From Longispora sp047121295 (lineage in GTDB: Bacteria; Actinomycetota; Actinomycetes; Mycobacteriales; Micromonosporaceae): DNA of 64,000 nt. Under the pieces are notes generated by a model. The model was not told the DNA's origin. It saw only the letters and a program-made list of their open reading frames with translations, and did not search any database. Each line of letters opens with the position of its first letter. The stretch's first letter is position 1. The position numbers and the translations under genes were made by a program. Shown one piece after another: positions 1-8,253 of this stretch. Where the stretch lies: positions 6,510,001 to 6,574,000 of the forward strand of contig NZ_CP139447.1 of assembly GCF_047121295.1 (NCBI RefSeq), written 5' to 3'.

Positions 1-1
1 C

Positions 2-1291
2 CGGTACCCGATGATGGGGGTGGGTTTCGAGGGCCCCGCGCTGGTGCCGGTCGCGGTGGCCGTGTTCCTCGTGCTGCTCCACTGTGGGCGGTTCGTGGGG
101 TGGCTGACCGGCGCGGTCGAGCGGCTGTTGCGGCGGGTGCTGCCGGCGGGGGTCGCGGCCGGGCTCGCGGTGCTGGTCGTGGTGCCGGGCATCGCGGTGG
201 TCGCGCGGGACGGCGTCGGGCAGACCGTGCTGGCCGTGGCGGACGCGAGCTTCCACGACCAGGACCGGGAGGTCAGCGGGTCGGCGCCGGAGCCCGGCTC
301 GCTGATCGGCTGGGACACGCTCGGCGGCAAGGGCCGCGAGTTCGTCGCGAACACGCCGCCGGCCGCGCGGATCGCCCAGGTCACGGGAAGAAGAGCGATA
401 AAACCCATCCGGGTGTACGCGGGGCTCGCCTCCGCCCCGTCCGCCCGCGAGCGCGCCGCCCTGGCAGTGCGCGAGCTGGACCGGACCGGGGCGTTCGACC
501 GGGCCGTGCTGTGCGTCGTCACCACCACCGGCACCGGCTGGATCGACGAGCGGGCCGCCGGGGCACTCGAATATCTGCACGGCGGGGACACGGCGGAGGT
601 CGGGATCCAGTATTCGTATCTGCCCAGCTGGCTGTCGTTCCTCGTCGACGGGCGGCGCGCCCAGGAGGCCGGCCGGGAGCTGTTCGCCGCCGTGCGCGCC
701 CGGTGGGCCGCGCTGCCGGCCGGGCACCGCCCCAAGCTGGTCGTGTTCGGCGAGAGCCTGGGCTCCTACGGCGGCGAGGCGGCGTTCCTCGGCCCCGACG
801 ACGTGCGCGGACACACCGACGGGGTGCTGTGGGTGGGGCCGCCGCACGCGAACGCGCTGGCCGGGCAGTACCGGGACGGGCGCGACCCCGGGAGCACCGC
901 CGCCGCGCCGGTGGTCGCCGGTGGCCGTCGGGTCCGGTTCGCCGACGGGCCCGGGGACCTGCGCGGCGACCTGACCGGCTGGGAGTTCCCCCGGGTGCTG
1001 TACCTCCAACAGGCCACCGACCCCGTCGTCTGGTGGGACCCGGCGCTGCTGACCGAGAAGCCGGACTGGCTGCGCGAGCGCCCCGGGCGCGGGGTGCGCC
1101 CGGGGCTGAGGTGGTATCCGGTGGTGACGTTCTGGCAGCTCACGGCCGATCTGCTCCAGGCGCAGAGCGTGCCGGACGGGTACGGGCACCGGTACGGGCC
1201 GTCGATGGCGCACGCGTGGGCCGCGATCGTGCCGCCGGCGGGGTGGGGCCCGGCGGACACCGAGCGGTTGGCTGCGGCGCTCGGCGGGTGA
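2..1291 (+). CDS. alpha/beta-hydrolase family membrane protein, 5' end outside window
   Basis: The frame is open to the window edge, so the true start lies upstream and the N-terminal membrane part is incomplete. What remains begins with hydrophobic segments, then a soluble domain carrying the nucleophile elbow GESLGSYGG (around residue 250 from the first in-window Met). An Asp in TDPVVWWDP and a His in GYGHRYGP are the likely other triad members. The layout of an N-terminal helix bundle followed by a hydrolase domain is that of the actinobacterial Abhydrolase_9 family (PF10081), whose substrates are unknown. It converges on pyrH. Family assignment is from motif memory; function beyond hydrolase is not claimed. 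Confidence 0.75.
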   Translation, partial: RYPMMGVGFEGPALVPVAVAVFLVLLHCGRFVGWLTGAVERLLRRVLPAGVAAGLAVLVVVPGIAVVARDGVGQTVLAVADASFHDQDREVSGSAPEPGSLIGWDTLGGKGREFVANTPPAARIAQVTGRRAIKPIRVYAGLASAPSARERAALAVRELDRTGAFDRAVLCVVTTTGTGWIDERAAGALEYLHGGDTAEVGIQYSYLPSWLSFLVDGRRAQEAGRELFAAVRARWAALPAGHRPKLVVFGESLGSYGGEAAFLGPDDVRGHTDGVLWVGPPHANALAGQYRDGRDPGSTAAAPVVAGGRRVRFADGPGDLRGDLTGWEFPRVLYLQQATDPVVWWDPALLTEKPDWLRERPGRGVRPGLRWYPVVTFWQLTADLLQAQSVPDGYGHRYGPSMAHAWAAIVPPAGWGPADTERLAAALGG

Positions 1292-1350
1292 CCCCGGCAC
1301 GCCGGCAGGCGGGCCGCGCCCCACTGTGGACCGGGGGCGGCCGTCGGATG

Positions 1351-1374
1351 CCGGGGCAGGGGTCGCCGTAACCC
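1351..1374 (-). repeat. GGTTACGG-core extragenic element, copy A
   Basis: On the minus strand the sequence reads GGGTTACGGCGACCCCTG and starts 10 nt after the pyrH stop codon. It matches five other intergenic copies in the window (near 14270, 28630, 32270, 47385 and 61670). A distant GGGGTC near 1290 could pair with GACCCC, but a compact hairpin is not obvious here. It probably belongs to the 3' untranslated part of the pyrH transcript. Confidence 0.6.
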
Positions 1375-1384
1375 CCTGAAGGTC

Positions 1385-2107
1385 CTAGGGGTGGATCCTG
1401 GTGCCGACGTCCTCGCCCTCGCACACCGCGCGCATCGCCCCGGTCGCGGCGACGTCGAACACGTGCATCAGCAGCCGCTGCTCGCCGGCCAGCACGAACG
1501 CGCCCGGGTCCATCACCCTGATGTCCTGGGCGATCGCCTCGGCGTACGTCAGCTCGGTGAACCGCCGGGCGTCGGGCGTGGTCTTCGGGTCGGCGCTGTA
1601 GACCCCGTCGACGCCGCGCTTGGCCACCAGCAGGGCGTCGGCGCCCAACTCCAGGGCGCGCTGCACCGACGGATAGTCGGTGGTGACATAGGGCTGGCCG
1701 ATCCCGCCGGCCAGCAGCACCAGGGAGCCGTGCTCCAGGTGCCGGATCGCGCGCAGCCGGATGAACGGCTCGGCCATGCTGGTCATCGGCATCGCGGTCA
1801 TCACCCGCACGTCCAGCGGGCTGACCCCGGTGAGCGCGCCGCGCAGCATCAGCGCGTTCATCACGGTGCCGAGCATGCCGATGTTGTCGGCCTCGGCGCG
1901 GTCGATGCCCCAGCCGTCGGCCATCCGGCCCCGGAAGTAGTTGCCGCCGCCGATCACGACGGCGACCTGCACGCCCAGCGCGCAGACGGAGAGGATCTCC
2001 CGGGCGACGTGTGCGAGGCTCGCGGGGTCCACGCCGCCGCTGCCGGCGCCGGCCAGCGCCTCGCCACTGATCTTGAGCACCACTCTGGAATACCGCGACC
2101 CGGCCAT
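1385..2107 (-). CDS. pyrH: UMP kinase (uridylate kinase), amino-acid kinase fold
   Basis: Phosphorylates UMP to UDP with ATP in cytosolic pyrimidine nucleotide synthesis. The 240-residue product has the family landmarks in order: RVVLKISGEAL at the N terminus, IGGGNYFRG, DNIGMLGTVMNAL, a TTDYPSVQRALELGADALL segment and the VDGVYSADPKT loop. The ATG at 2107 is preceded by GAGGGGGGATCG, a clear ribosome site, so the longer reading frame was trimmed. UMP kinase usually lies beside tsf and frr; here it stands alone between two hydrolase genes, so it may be a second copy. Actual redundancy cannot be judged from this window. Confidence 0.93.
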   Translation of the reverse strand: MAGSRYSRVVLKISGEALAGAGSGGVDPASLAHVAREILSVCALGVQVAVVIGGGNYFRGRMADGWGIDRAEADNIGMLGTVMNALMLRGALTGVSPLDVRVMTAMPMTSMAEPFIRLRAIRHLEHGSLVLLAGGIGQPYVTTDYPSVQRALELGADALLVAKRGVDGVYSADPKTTPDARRFTELTYAEAIAQDIRVMDPGAFVLAGEQRLLMHVFDVAATGAMRAVCEGEDVGTRIHP

Positions 2108-2150
2108 CGATCCCCCCTCGGTGGCCGCGCCCGTGGCGACCCGGCCGACT

Positions 2151-2942
2151 CTAGCCGAGGCCGGCACCGCCGGTCGGGTCCGGCAGGGTGCCCGTGGTCG
2201 AGATCGACGCCAGGGCACGCAGCGAACCGGTGCCGGGGACGAAGTACCCGTCGTGGCCGCTCACCCCGTCCACCGGCAGCGCCCGCGCGCCGAAGTCCGG
2301 GGCCGTGGGATCGGTGTCGTGCCCGTAGCCGAGGATCGTCGCGTTCGGGATCCGGCTGATCCAGTCGTCGGCGCTCCTGCCGGCCCAGACCCGGGCCCGG
2401 GTACCGAGGTCGCGGACCGTGTGCGCGCCCGTGCCGGGACTCCCGACGAACACGAGGTCCGTGACGCTGGCCGGCAGCGCGGCGGCGGCGTGCCCGACGA
2501 CCACGGAGCCGTACGAGTGCCCGACCAGGGTGATCGTGGCCCTCGGGTTGGCGACGGCCAGCTCGGCGACGTAGCCCTCCAGCTCGCGCGCGCCCACGTC
2601 GGCGCGCTCGCCCCGGGCGACGGCGAGGCTCGCGCCCTTCGGCGGCAGGTACCCGAGCCAGGCGATCACCGCCACCCGCCCGTCACGCGCCTCGTCGGCC
2701 AGCCAGTGCGCCCATTTCGCCGGCGCGCGCCGGGTCACGTTGCCCAGGCCCGCCTGGAAGTTGCCGGGCGTGACGCCGGCCCCGGGAACCAGGACCGTGA
2801 TCCGGTCGGCGGTCCGGGCGTCCCCGACGACCTCGGTGACCCGGATCAGGCCCGGCGACGGGTCGGCGACGGCGTGCGCGGCCGGCAGGGCGGCGACCAT
2901 GCCGCAGAACAGGACCGTGGAGAGCACCAGGCGTCGGATCAT
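2151..2942 (-). CDS. secreted alpha/beta hydrolase
   Basis: A 263-residue protein. The start at 2942 (MIRRLVLSTVLFC) gives a typical Sec signal peptide ending near ALPAAHAVA. The mature part contains VLVPGAGVTPGNF at the first strand and the nucleophile motif GHSYGSVV, with a His near the C terminus in SGHDGYFVPG. It resembles the actinobacterial DUF1023-type hydrolases, which usually have no assigned substrate. It lies directly upstream of pyrH on the same strand with a 43 nt gap, but pyrH has its own ribosome site, so co-transcription is possible rather than shown. Confidence 0.75.
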   Translation of the reverse strand: MIRRLVLSTVLFCGMVAALPAAHAVADPSPGLIRVTEVVGDARTADRITVLVPGAGVTPGNFQAGLGNVTRRAPAKWAHWLADEARDGRVAVIAWLGYLPPKGASLAVARGERADVGARELEGYVAELAVANPRATITLVGHSYGSVVVGHAAAALPASVTDLVFVGSPGTGAHTVRDLGTRARVWAGRSADDWISRIPNATILGYGHDTDPTAPDFGARALPVDGVSGHDGYFVPGTGSLRALASISTTGTLPDPTGGAGLG

Positions 2943-3070
2943 GGCCCCGAGGCTGCCCGTCCACAGCGGAGGAACCATCACCCCGCGGAGTGGTCTTCCC
3001 GGTAGTCCCCTGGCGGGACGGGTGGGACAAATTATGCTATTCAGGGTTACGCTCGACGGAGGAGGCCACC

Positions 3071-3244
3071 ATGAACGACAACAAGCCCCGGCAGTCCTAC
3101 GACAGCACCGTCGACACCGAGCCCTTCCCCGGCGACGCGCCGACCACGGAGTTCAAGCGGCGCTCGGAGCACGCCACGGAGCCGGCGGAGGGGCCGGACG
3201 AGCCGGAGTACACGGGCGGAACACCCCGCGAGGCACAGCGCTGA
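3071..3244 (+). CDS. small acidic hypothetical protein
   Basis: A 57-residue, strongly charged protein (MNDNKPRQSYDSTVDTEPFP at the start) with no membrane segment or recognised domain. The ATG follows GACGGAGGAGGCCACC, a strong ribosome site, and a TATGCT hexamer at 3033-3038 is a plausible -10 box. It is probably intrinsically disordered. The good translation signals argue it is real; its role is unknown. Confidence 0.55.
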   Translation: MNDNKPRQSYDSTVDTEPFPGDAPTTEFKRRSEHATEPAEGPDEPEYTGGTPREAQR

Positions 3245-3266
3245 GGCACCAATCCGGCGGACCCGG

Positions 3267-4076
3267 TCATTCCGTGGACGTCGGGTGGGCGATCAGGACC
3301 GGGCAGTGCGCGTGGTGCGCCACCGCGTAGCTCACCGAGCCCAGCAGCAGACTGCGGAACCCGCCCCGCCCCCGCGACCCCACCACGATCAGCCGCGCGT
3401 CCTCCGACGCGTCCACCAGCGCCTTCGTCACGTCCCGGTCGTGGCTGACCAGGCTGTCCACCACGATTCCCGGGTACCTGCCCCGCCAGCGCGACAGCAG
3501 CATGTCCGGCTCGTCCTCGCCGACGTGCACGGCCCGCAGCCACCCGCCGTGCAGCGCCGCCTCCGTGAAGGCCAGGTCGACGGCGAGGTCGGTCTCGGGC
3601 GCGGAGTCGACGCACACCACGACCGGGGCGTCCACCCGGACAGGCCCCCGGACCACGGCGACCGGGCAGTGCGCGTGCGTCGCGACCTGGGTGGCCACCG
3701 AGCCGGCCAGGAGTTCCAGGAAGCCGCCGTGGCCGCGCGCGCCGACGACGACCAGGTCGGCGGTCCGGGAGCGCTGGACGAGGACGGCGGACGGCCCGCC
3801 GGGGACCACCTCGGGGATCGCCTCCAGCCCCGGCCGGCCGCGCCGGGCGTCCTCGGCGAGGTCGGTCATGAAATCGGGCACCGGGTCGACAACCGGATCG
3901 GGGGTGTCGGTGGGGAACGGGGCCAGCAGCGGCGGCGACAGGACGATGGCCGGGGTGGTGACGCACAGCAGGTGCAGGGGCACCCGGCGGGCCAGCGCCT
4001 CGTCGGCGGCGAACGCGACCGCGCCCCGGCTGCCCGTCGAACCGTCGACGCCGACGACCACCCCACGCTCGGTCAT
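3267..4076 (-). CDS. universal stress protein, two tandem UspA domains
   Basis: A 269-residue cytosolic protein. The first domain begins GVVVGVDGSTGSRGAVAFA and ends in a nucleotide-loop motif VVGARGHGGFLELLAGSVA. The second domain repeats the pattern with VVGSRGRGGFRSLLLGSVS near the C terminus. Both G-2X-G-9X-G(S/T) signatures are intact, so ATP binding is expected in both halves. The start at 4076 is supported by a TAGCCT hexamer five nt upstream, consistent with a leaderless message. Tandem Usp proteins are typical of actinobacterial stress and dormancy responses; no stress regulator is visible nearby. Confidence 0.9.
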   Translation of the reverse strand: MTERGVVVGVDGSTGSRGAVAFAADEALARRVPLHLLCVTTPAIVLSPPLLAPFPTDTPDPVVDPVPDFMTDLAEDARRGRPGLEAIPEVVPGGPSAVLVQRSRTADLVVVGARGHGGFLELLAGSVATQVATHAHCPVAVVRGPVRVDAPVVVCVDSAPETDLAVDLAFTEAALHGGWLRAVHVGEDEPDMLLSRWRGRYPGIVVDSLVSHDRDVTKALVDASEDARLIVVGSRGRGGFRSLLLGSVSYAVAHHAHCPVLIAHPTSTE

Positions 4077-4134
4077 GCCCCAGGCTACCCACCGAATGTG
4101 GCCGATAAACGATGATTCGACATAGATTAAAGGC

Positions 4135-4341
4135 ATGTCCGGCACTTTCCAGCATCCGCGCAGCGCCCTGGGTGCCCGGGCCGTGCTCGCCGGCTTCGGG
4201 CTGGTGTTCTGCGCCGTGGTCGGGGCGCTCGCCTGGCGGGCGGGGCTCGCGTGGCTGGCCTGGGCGCTGTTCGTGCTCGCCGCCGTGGCCGTCGTGGACC
4301 TGGCCGTGATCTGGCACCACCACACCCACCCGAGGTGGTAG
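4135..4341 (+). CDS. small two-helix membrane protein
   Basis: A 68-residue protein with a short polar N terminus, two hydrophobic helices (about residues 16-34 and 37-59) and a His-rich tail HHHTHP. A TAGATT box at 4123-4128 lies six nt before the ATG, suggesting leaderless transcription divergent from the universal stress gene. It recalls the short DUF6343-type membrane proteins of Streptomyces relatives, but I cannot confirm that. Function unknown. Confidence 0.55.
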   Translation: MSGTFQHPRSALGARAVLAGFGLVFCAVVGALAWRAGLAWLAWALFVLAAVAVVDLAVIWHHHTHPRW

Positions 4342-4389
4342 GGGTCTTCCCCGATGGCGACCCGGGCGGACCGGTGTCACCATCGACGC

Positions 4390-4623
4390 ATGGGGAAATT
4401 TCTGCTGTGGCTGACCGTCGGGATCGTCGGGCTCGTGCTCGCCGGCTGGCTGGCTCTCAAGCTCATCGGGGCGCTGCTCGGCGTCCTCGGCTACCTGCTC
4501 GTCGGCGCTGCCGTCGTCGGCGGCGCGTACTACCTGTACACCCGGGCCCGCCGGGCCCTGACCTCCGGCCGCACCGCGAACCGGATCGACGCGGCGATCC
4601 GCACCCGCCAGGCGGGCAAGTAG
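4390..4623 (+). CDS. small membrane protein with basic tail
   Basis: A 77-residue protein: MGKFLLWLTVGIVGLVLAGW opens a first helix, a second hydrophobic stretch follows (VLGYLLVGAAVVGGAYYL), then a basic cytoplasmic tail rich in Arg. An upstream in-frame start is possible but the ATG at 4390 places the first helix at the terminus as expected. It lies 48 nt after the preceding small membrane gene and is closed by a strong terminator, so the two probably form one transcript. No known family recognised. Confidence 0.55.
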   Translation: MGKFLLWLTVGIVGLVLAGWLALKLIGALLGVLGYLLVGAAVVGGAYYLYTRARRALTSGRTANRIDAAIRTRQAGK

Positions 4624-4628
4624 GACGA

Positions 4629-4665
4629 CCGGCCCGGACCATGACGGTCCGGGCCGGCCCTTTTT
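4629..4665 (+). terminator. intrinsic terminator
   Basis: A perfect 12-bp stem CCGGCCCGGACC / GGTCCGGGCCGG with the loop ATGAC is followed by CCC and TTTTT. It ends the two small membrane genes and abuts the stop of the convergent DUF3352 gene. Confidence 0.9.
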
Positions 4666-4667
4666 CG

Positions 4668-6128
4668 TTACTGGATGACGATCCGCGCGATCACGCCGTC
4701 CGGGCCCGCCATCAGCCCGAACGCCTTGATCGGGGCCACGTCGGCCCGGTCCTGCTCCGTCATCGTGGTGCTCGCCGCGAACACCTTCTGCAGGTCGACG
4801 TACGCGACGATGGAGGTCGTCGGGGGCCGGTCGGCCAGCGCCTTGCGGTAGAGCGGGTTCTCGGCGAGCGTGCCCTGCGGGTGGTAGTCCCCGTAGCTGA
4901 TCGTCGTCCGCGCGCCGGTGCCGTCGACGTCGATCAGCGGCCCGAACAGGCCGAGCGCGTCCCGGAGCTTGCCGGCGGTGGCCGCGTCGGGCCCGTCGGC
5001 CGTGAGCTGCAGCGCCGGGTGCACCAGGTCGGTGGCCGCGAAGCTCAGGGTCGCGCCGAACAGGCCCTTGACCCCGCCGATCAGCGCGTCGACGGTCTTC
5101 TTGTCGATCAGGCCCTTCAGCGCGCCGAGCTGCTTGTCCACCTCCGCGTCGAACGCACCGTCGAGGGCCTTCTTCACGTCCGCGCTGTCGGTGAGCGGCT
5201 GGACGACCGCCGCGACGGCCGCGTTGCCCGGCAGGTTCTCGAGCTCCTTGACCAGGTCCTTCTTCGGTACGAGGGTGGACGGCACGCTCTGGGCGGCCCG
5301 GAGCTCCAGCCCGTCGGGCACGGCCCGGACCCCGACCGCCACCTGACCGAGGGCCTGGCCGTCGAGGGTGGTCGGGAAGCCCTCGCTGAGCGTCCGGCCG
5401 GCCGCGAGCACGCCGGAGCTGTCCGCCCAGCCGATCGCGACCTGGTTGGCGGGCAGCTTCTTCACCACGGTGGTGTACGCGTCGGTCGCGGCCAGCTTCT
5501 TCGACACCCGGACGGCGTCGTGCGCGGCCGTGGGCGAGGTGGTGTCCCCGACCGGCACGGCGACGACCGCGTACCCGTCGGCCAGCTCGAAGGAGGCCTT
5601 CGCCTTCGTCAGCGCGGACTTCGCCCGGTCGTCGTCGGTGCTGGCCAGGGCGTAGAGGGTGACGTAGCCGCCGTCGGTCTTCCACAGCGCGACGCCGAGC
5701 CGGTCGCCGAGCCAGGGCTTCGCCGCGTCGTACGTCAGGCCGGGGATCTCCGCCTCGTCGATCAGGTCCCGCTTGACGTCCTCGGTGGTGCCCTTGCGGC
5801 CGGGGAACTTGCGGACCAGGTCCAGGAGCTGCTTCTGCTGGCTCAGCGCCGGGTCGAGGTCGATCCGGGCGAACGCCGCGACCGTGCCGGGCAGCACCTC
5901 CTCGGGCTCCAGCCCGGTGGGCGCCGTCCACAGCCGGACGGCCGCGAACGCCCCGCCGCCGAGCAGCACGGCGACGGCCACGCCGAGGCCGACGAAGAGG
6001 GCGGTGCGGTTCCGCCGGGGCGGGGCGACCGGAACGTGCACCGGCTGGTCGAAGACGGGCTGTTCGTACCCGATGACGGGGTCGCCCTGCGCCGACCACG
6101 GGTCGGGCTGGTCCTGGGGGTGGGTCAC
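4668..6128 (-). CDS. DUF3352 domain membrane-anchored protein
   Basis: A 486-residue protein: a polar, Pro-rich cytoplasmic N terminus, one transmembrane helix at about residues 42-64, then a large extracytoplasmic domain with the pattern of PF11832 (DUF3352). The family is also common in cyanobacteria and has no assigned biochemical activity. The GTG at 6128 follows CAGGAAGGTTCGAC, a good ribosome site, which excludes the longer reading frame. It is followed by a shared terminator and preceded by the STAS gene on the same strand. Its export by a single anchor and lack of catalytic motifs suggest a structural or sensory envelope role, which is inference. Confidence 0.8.
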   Translation of the reverse strand: MTHPQDQPDPWSAQGDPVIGYEQPVFDQPVHVPVAPPRRNRTALFVGLGVAVAVLLGGGAFAAVRLWTAPTGLEPEEVLPGTVAAFARIDLDPALSQQKQLLDLVRKFPGRKGTTEDVKRDLIDEAEIPGLTYDAAKPWLGDRLGVALWKTDGGYVTLYALASTDDDRAKSALTKAKASFELADGYAVVAVPVGDTTSPTAAHDAVRVSKKLAATDAYTTVVKKLPANQVAIGWADSSGVLAAGRTLSEGFPTTLDGQALGQVAVGVRAVPDGLELRAAQSVPSTLVPKKDLVKELENLPGNAAVAAVVQPLTDSADVKKALDGAFDAEVDKQLGALKGLIDKKTVDALIGGVKGLFGATLSFAATDLVHPALQLTADGPDAATAGKLRDALGLFGPLIDVDGTGARTTISYGDYHPQGTLAENPLYRKALADRPPTTSIVAYVDLQKVFAASTTMTEQDRADVAPIKAFGLMAGPDGVIARIVIQ

Positions 6129-6189
6129 GTCGAACCTTCCTGAGTGCGAGTGACCGATGCTAGCCCCGCACCCGGGCTCCCCGCTGTCC

Positions 6190-6510
6190 CTAGGAGTCGG
6201 GGCCGAGCAGCGCCCCATCGACGCCCGTGACCGTCAGGACCTCCCGGACGATGCCGGTCGCGCCCGTGACCTGGTAGCCGACGCCGGCCTCGCGGGCGGC
6301 GTTGCGCCCCGCGATCAGCACCCCGATGCCGGTCGAATCGAGGAACGTCACCCCGGCCAGGTCGACGGTCACCCGGGTGACCCCGGGCGTGCGGACCTCC
6401 TGCAACACGGTGTGCAGCAGCCGGTCGTGCCCGGAAAGGTCGACCTCGCCCGCGACGAGCAGCGTGCGGGCGGCGCCGTCGGGACGGGAGGTCACCGTCA
6501 AAGGGGTCAT
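6190..6510 (-). CDS. STAS-domain anti-sigma factor antagonist
   Basis: A 106-residue single STAS domain. The strand-turn VDLAGVTFLDSTGIGVL carries the Ser that is phosphorylated by anti-sigma kinases in SpoIIAA/RsbV relatives. In partner-switching systems the unphosphorylated form binds the kinase and releases a sigma factor. No GHKL-type RsbW kinase or sigma factor lies beside it; the nearest matching parts are a second STAS gene at 26174 and a membrane PP2C phosphatase at 32284. Upstream of DUF3352 on the same strand with a 61 nt gap. Confidence 0.88.
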   Translation of the reverse strand: MTPLTVTSRPDGAARTLLVAGEVDLSGHDRLLHTVLQEVRTPGVTRVTVDLAGVTFLDSTGIGVLIAGRNAAREAGVGYQVTGATGIVREVLTVTGVDGALLGPDS

Positions 6511-6583
6511 ACCCCAACTCTGTCACGGTTGGGGGCCGCGCACACCGGGGCGGGGTGTCGTACCCCGTCACTAGGCTCTGGGC

Positions 6584-6850
6584 GTGCACACCGATCCGAG
6601 TGAGGACCCGCGCGCCGCGACGATCCGCGCGACGGCGTATGAACTGGCCAGGCACCTGCTCAATCCGCAGCTCCGCAAGGCGGTGCGGGCGGCGGCCCGG
6701 GGGAAGCGGGTCCGGCTCGTGGTGGCCGGGGCCGAAGAGGCGATCGGGGACGTGATCGGGCGGATCCGGCCCGGCACCGGGCAGCACATCCTCGCGATCG
6801 AGGACCCGGCGGAGCCGCTGGGCTACCGGCTGGTGCGGGTGGGCGGCTGA
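6584..6850 (+). CDS. hypothetical protein
   Basis: An 88-residue soluble protein with a helical, basic first half (RAATIRATAYELARHLLNPQ) and a mixed second half ending LGYRLVRVGG. The GTG start has TAGGCT at 6572-6577, six nt upstream, so the message is probably leaderless. I do not recognise a family. It is divergent from the STAS gene and convergent with the lipase. Confidence 0.5.
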   Translation: MHTDPSEDPRAATIRATAYELARHLLNPQLRKAVRAAARGKRVRLVVAGAEEAIGDVIGRIRPGTGQHILAIEDPAEPLGYRLVRVGG

Positions 6851-6891
6851 CGCCCCGGTCGGGACGCCAGCCGCCAGTGGTCCGGTAACGG

Positions 6892-8124
6892 TCAGAGCTG
6901 GGCGAACCACCGCACCGTCGCCGCCGTGCCCTGGATGTTCGAGCTCAGGTGCGCCGACCCGTGGTAGTCACCCTCGGTGAAGGTGGTCAGGTGCGGGTCC
7001 ACCCCGTGCGCGGTCAGCGCCGCCACGCAGCTGGCCGTGTTGGCGTTGGCCGCCTGCTCGTCCTTCGCGATCTCGAACAGCCGGACCGGCACCTTCGGGG
7101 TCCAGTCCGCGCACACCGCGTCGGTGACCCGCAGCGCCGCCGCCAGCCGCTCCGGCGGATCGCGGAGCAGGTCGAAGCCGTGCGGGGTGAGCAGCTGGCC
7201 GACCGTGTCCGGGGTGTCCCGGAACAGCACCCGGCCGGGCACCGTGCCGTCGAACAGCGCCTCGATCCTCGTCGCGTAGCCGTCCTGGAACACCTCGGCC
7301 GGGTTGTCGTAGAGGTGGTGCTGCCGGTTGAAGGACACCAGGAACAGCGCCGAGTAGAGCACGCTCAGCTTGGTGTCGAGCTGCTTGTCGAGGAGCGCGG
7401 GCAGCTCGGCGGCGCGCAGGTCGTAGGCGCCGCTGATCGGGGCCAGGGCCGCGAGCCGGAACCACGGGTCGCCGCCGGCCTGCAGCTCCCGGCCCAGACC
7501 GAGGGCCGCCGAGGCGCCCTGGGAGAAGCCGGCCACCATGACCTGCCGCTTCAAGACCTTTCCCTTCTTCGGTACGAACTCCCGCGCCGCCCGCAACAGG
7601 TCCACCGACGCCGTGGTCTCCGAGGGGATGTCCATCCAGGGGTGCAGCCCGGGGCCGGTGCCCAGCCCGAGGTAGTCGGCCGTGACGGCGGCGAACCCGG
7701 CGGCCGCGTACGTGATCGCCGGCGCCTGGCCCCAGCCGTCCTCGGCCGGCATGGAGGGCGCGTCGCCCCGGTAGGTGGTGGTGCCGTGCGAGTAGGACAC
7801 GGTGCGCAGTTCGCGCTGGTCGGTGCGGGGCAGCACGAGCAGCCCGCTGGCGGTGGTGGGCCGGCCGGCGACGTCCACGGTGCGGTAGACGAGCCGGTAG
7901 GTGTCGACGCCGTATCTCACCGCGCCGTCGTCGAACTCCGCGCCCCGCAGCGCGGCGGCGACCTCCTCGGCGGAGTGGTAGGTGCGCATCGGGGTCGCGG
8001 AGACCAGCCGGCCCCGGGCGTCGCCGGACGCGGTGGCGGGGCCCGCCGCCGCCCCGACGGTGCCGGCCACGAGCGCGGCGAGCAACAGCCCTGCGACGGC
8101 ACGTCGTCCTGTGTAGATCCTCAT
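6892..8124 (-). CDS. secreted lipase-like alpha/beta hydrolase
   Basis: A 410-residue protein with a signal peptide (MRIYTGRRAVAGLLLAALVA, processed near GPATASG). The mature domain contains LPRTDQRELRTVSYSHGTTT, the nucleophile elbow VMVAGFSQGASAALG, and a late DYHGSAHLSS with a His. This is the pattern of the secretory lipase (LIP) family, which hydrolyses ester lipids outside the cell. A TAGCGT box seven nt before the ATG suggests leaderless transcription. Substrate preference cannot be read from the sequence. Confidence 0.85.
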   Translation of the reverse strand: MRIYTGRRAVAGLLLAALVAGTVGAAAGPATASGDARGRLVSATPMRTYHSAEEVAAALRGAEFDDGAVRYGVDTYRLVYRTVDVAGRPTTASGLLVLPRTDQRELRTVSYSHGTTTYRGDAPSMPAEDGWGQAPAITYAAAGFAAVTADYLGLGTGPGLHPWMDIPSETTASVDLLRAAREFVPKKGKVLKRQVMVAGFSQGASAALGLGRELQAGGDPWFRLAALAPISGAYDLRAAELPALLDKQLDTKLSVLYSALFLVSFNRQHHLYDNPAEVFQDGYATRIEALFDGTVPGRVLFRDTPDTVGQLLTPHGFDLLRDPPERLAAALRVTDAVCADWTPKVPVRLFEIAKDEQAANANTASCVAALTAHGVDPHLTTFTEGDYHGSAHLSSNIQGTAATVRWFAQL

Positions 8125-8208
8125 GGCAATGACGCTAGTTTTCGCACGTGCCGGGCTGAATCCTGCCGGCCCCCGGGTTCGGGGTACCGCTAGCCCTACC
8201 GACGACGA

Positions 8209-8238
8209 AAGGCGGGGCCCGCGAACGGACCCCGCCTT
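8209..8238 (-). terminator. intrinsic terminator after the M36 protease gene
   Basis: A 9-bp stem AAGGCGGGG / CCCCGCCTT sits just downstream of the metalloprotease stop codon; the inner bases GGGCC/GGACC can extend it. The minus-strand flank is short on T (TTTCG), so termination may be partly Rho-assisted. Confidence 0.6.
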
Positions 8239-8253
8239 CCTACTCAGTGCGTG

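Noticed and set aside
3097..6099. A 1000-residue open frame on the minus strand, very Arg/Gly/Pro-rich
   Set aside because: It overlaps the universal stress, small membrane and DUF3352 genes in another frame; the composition is that of a GC-rich shadow with no domain.
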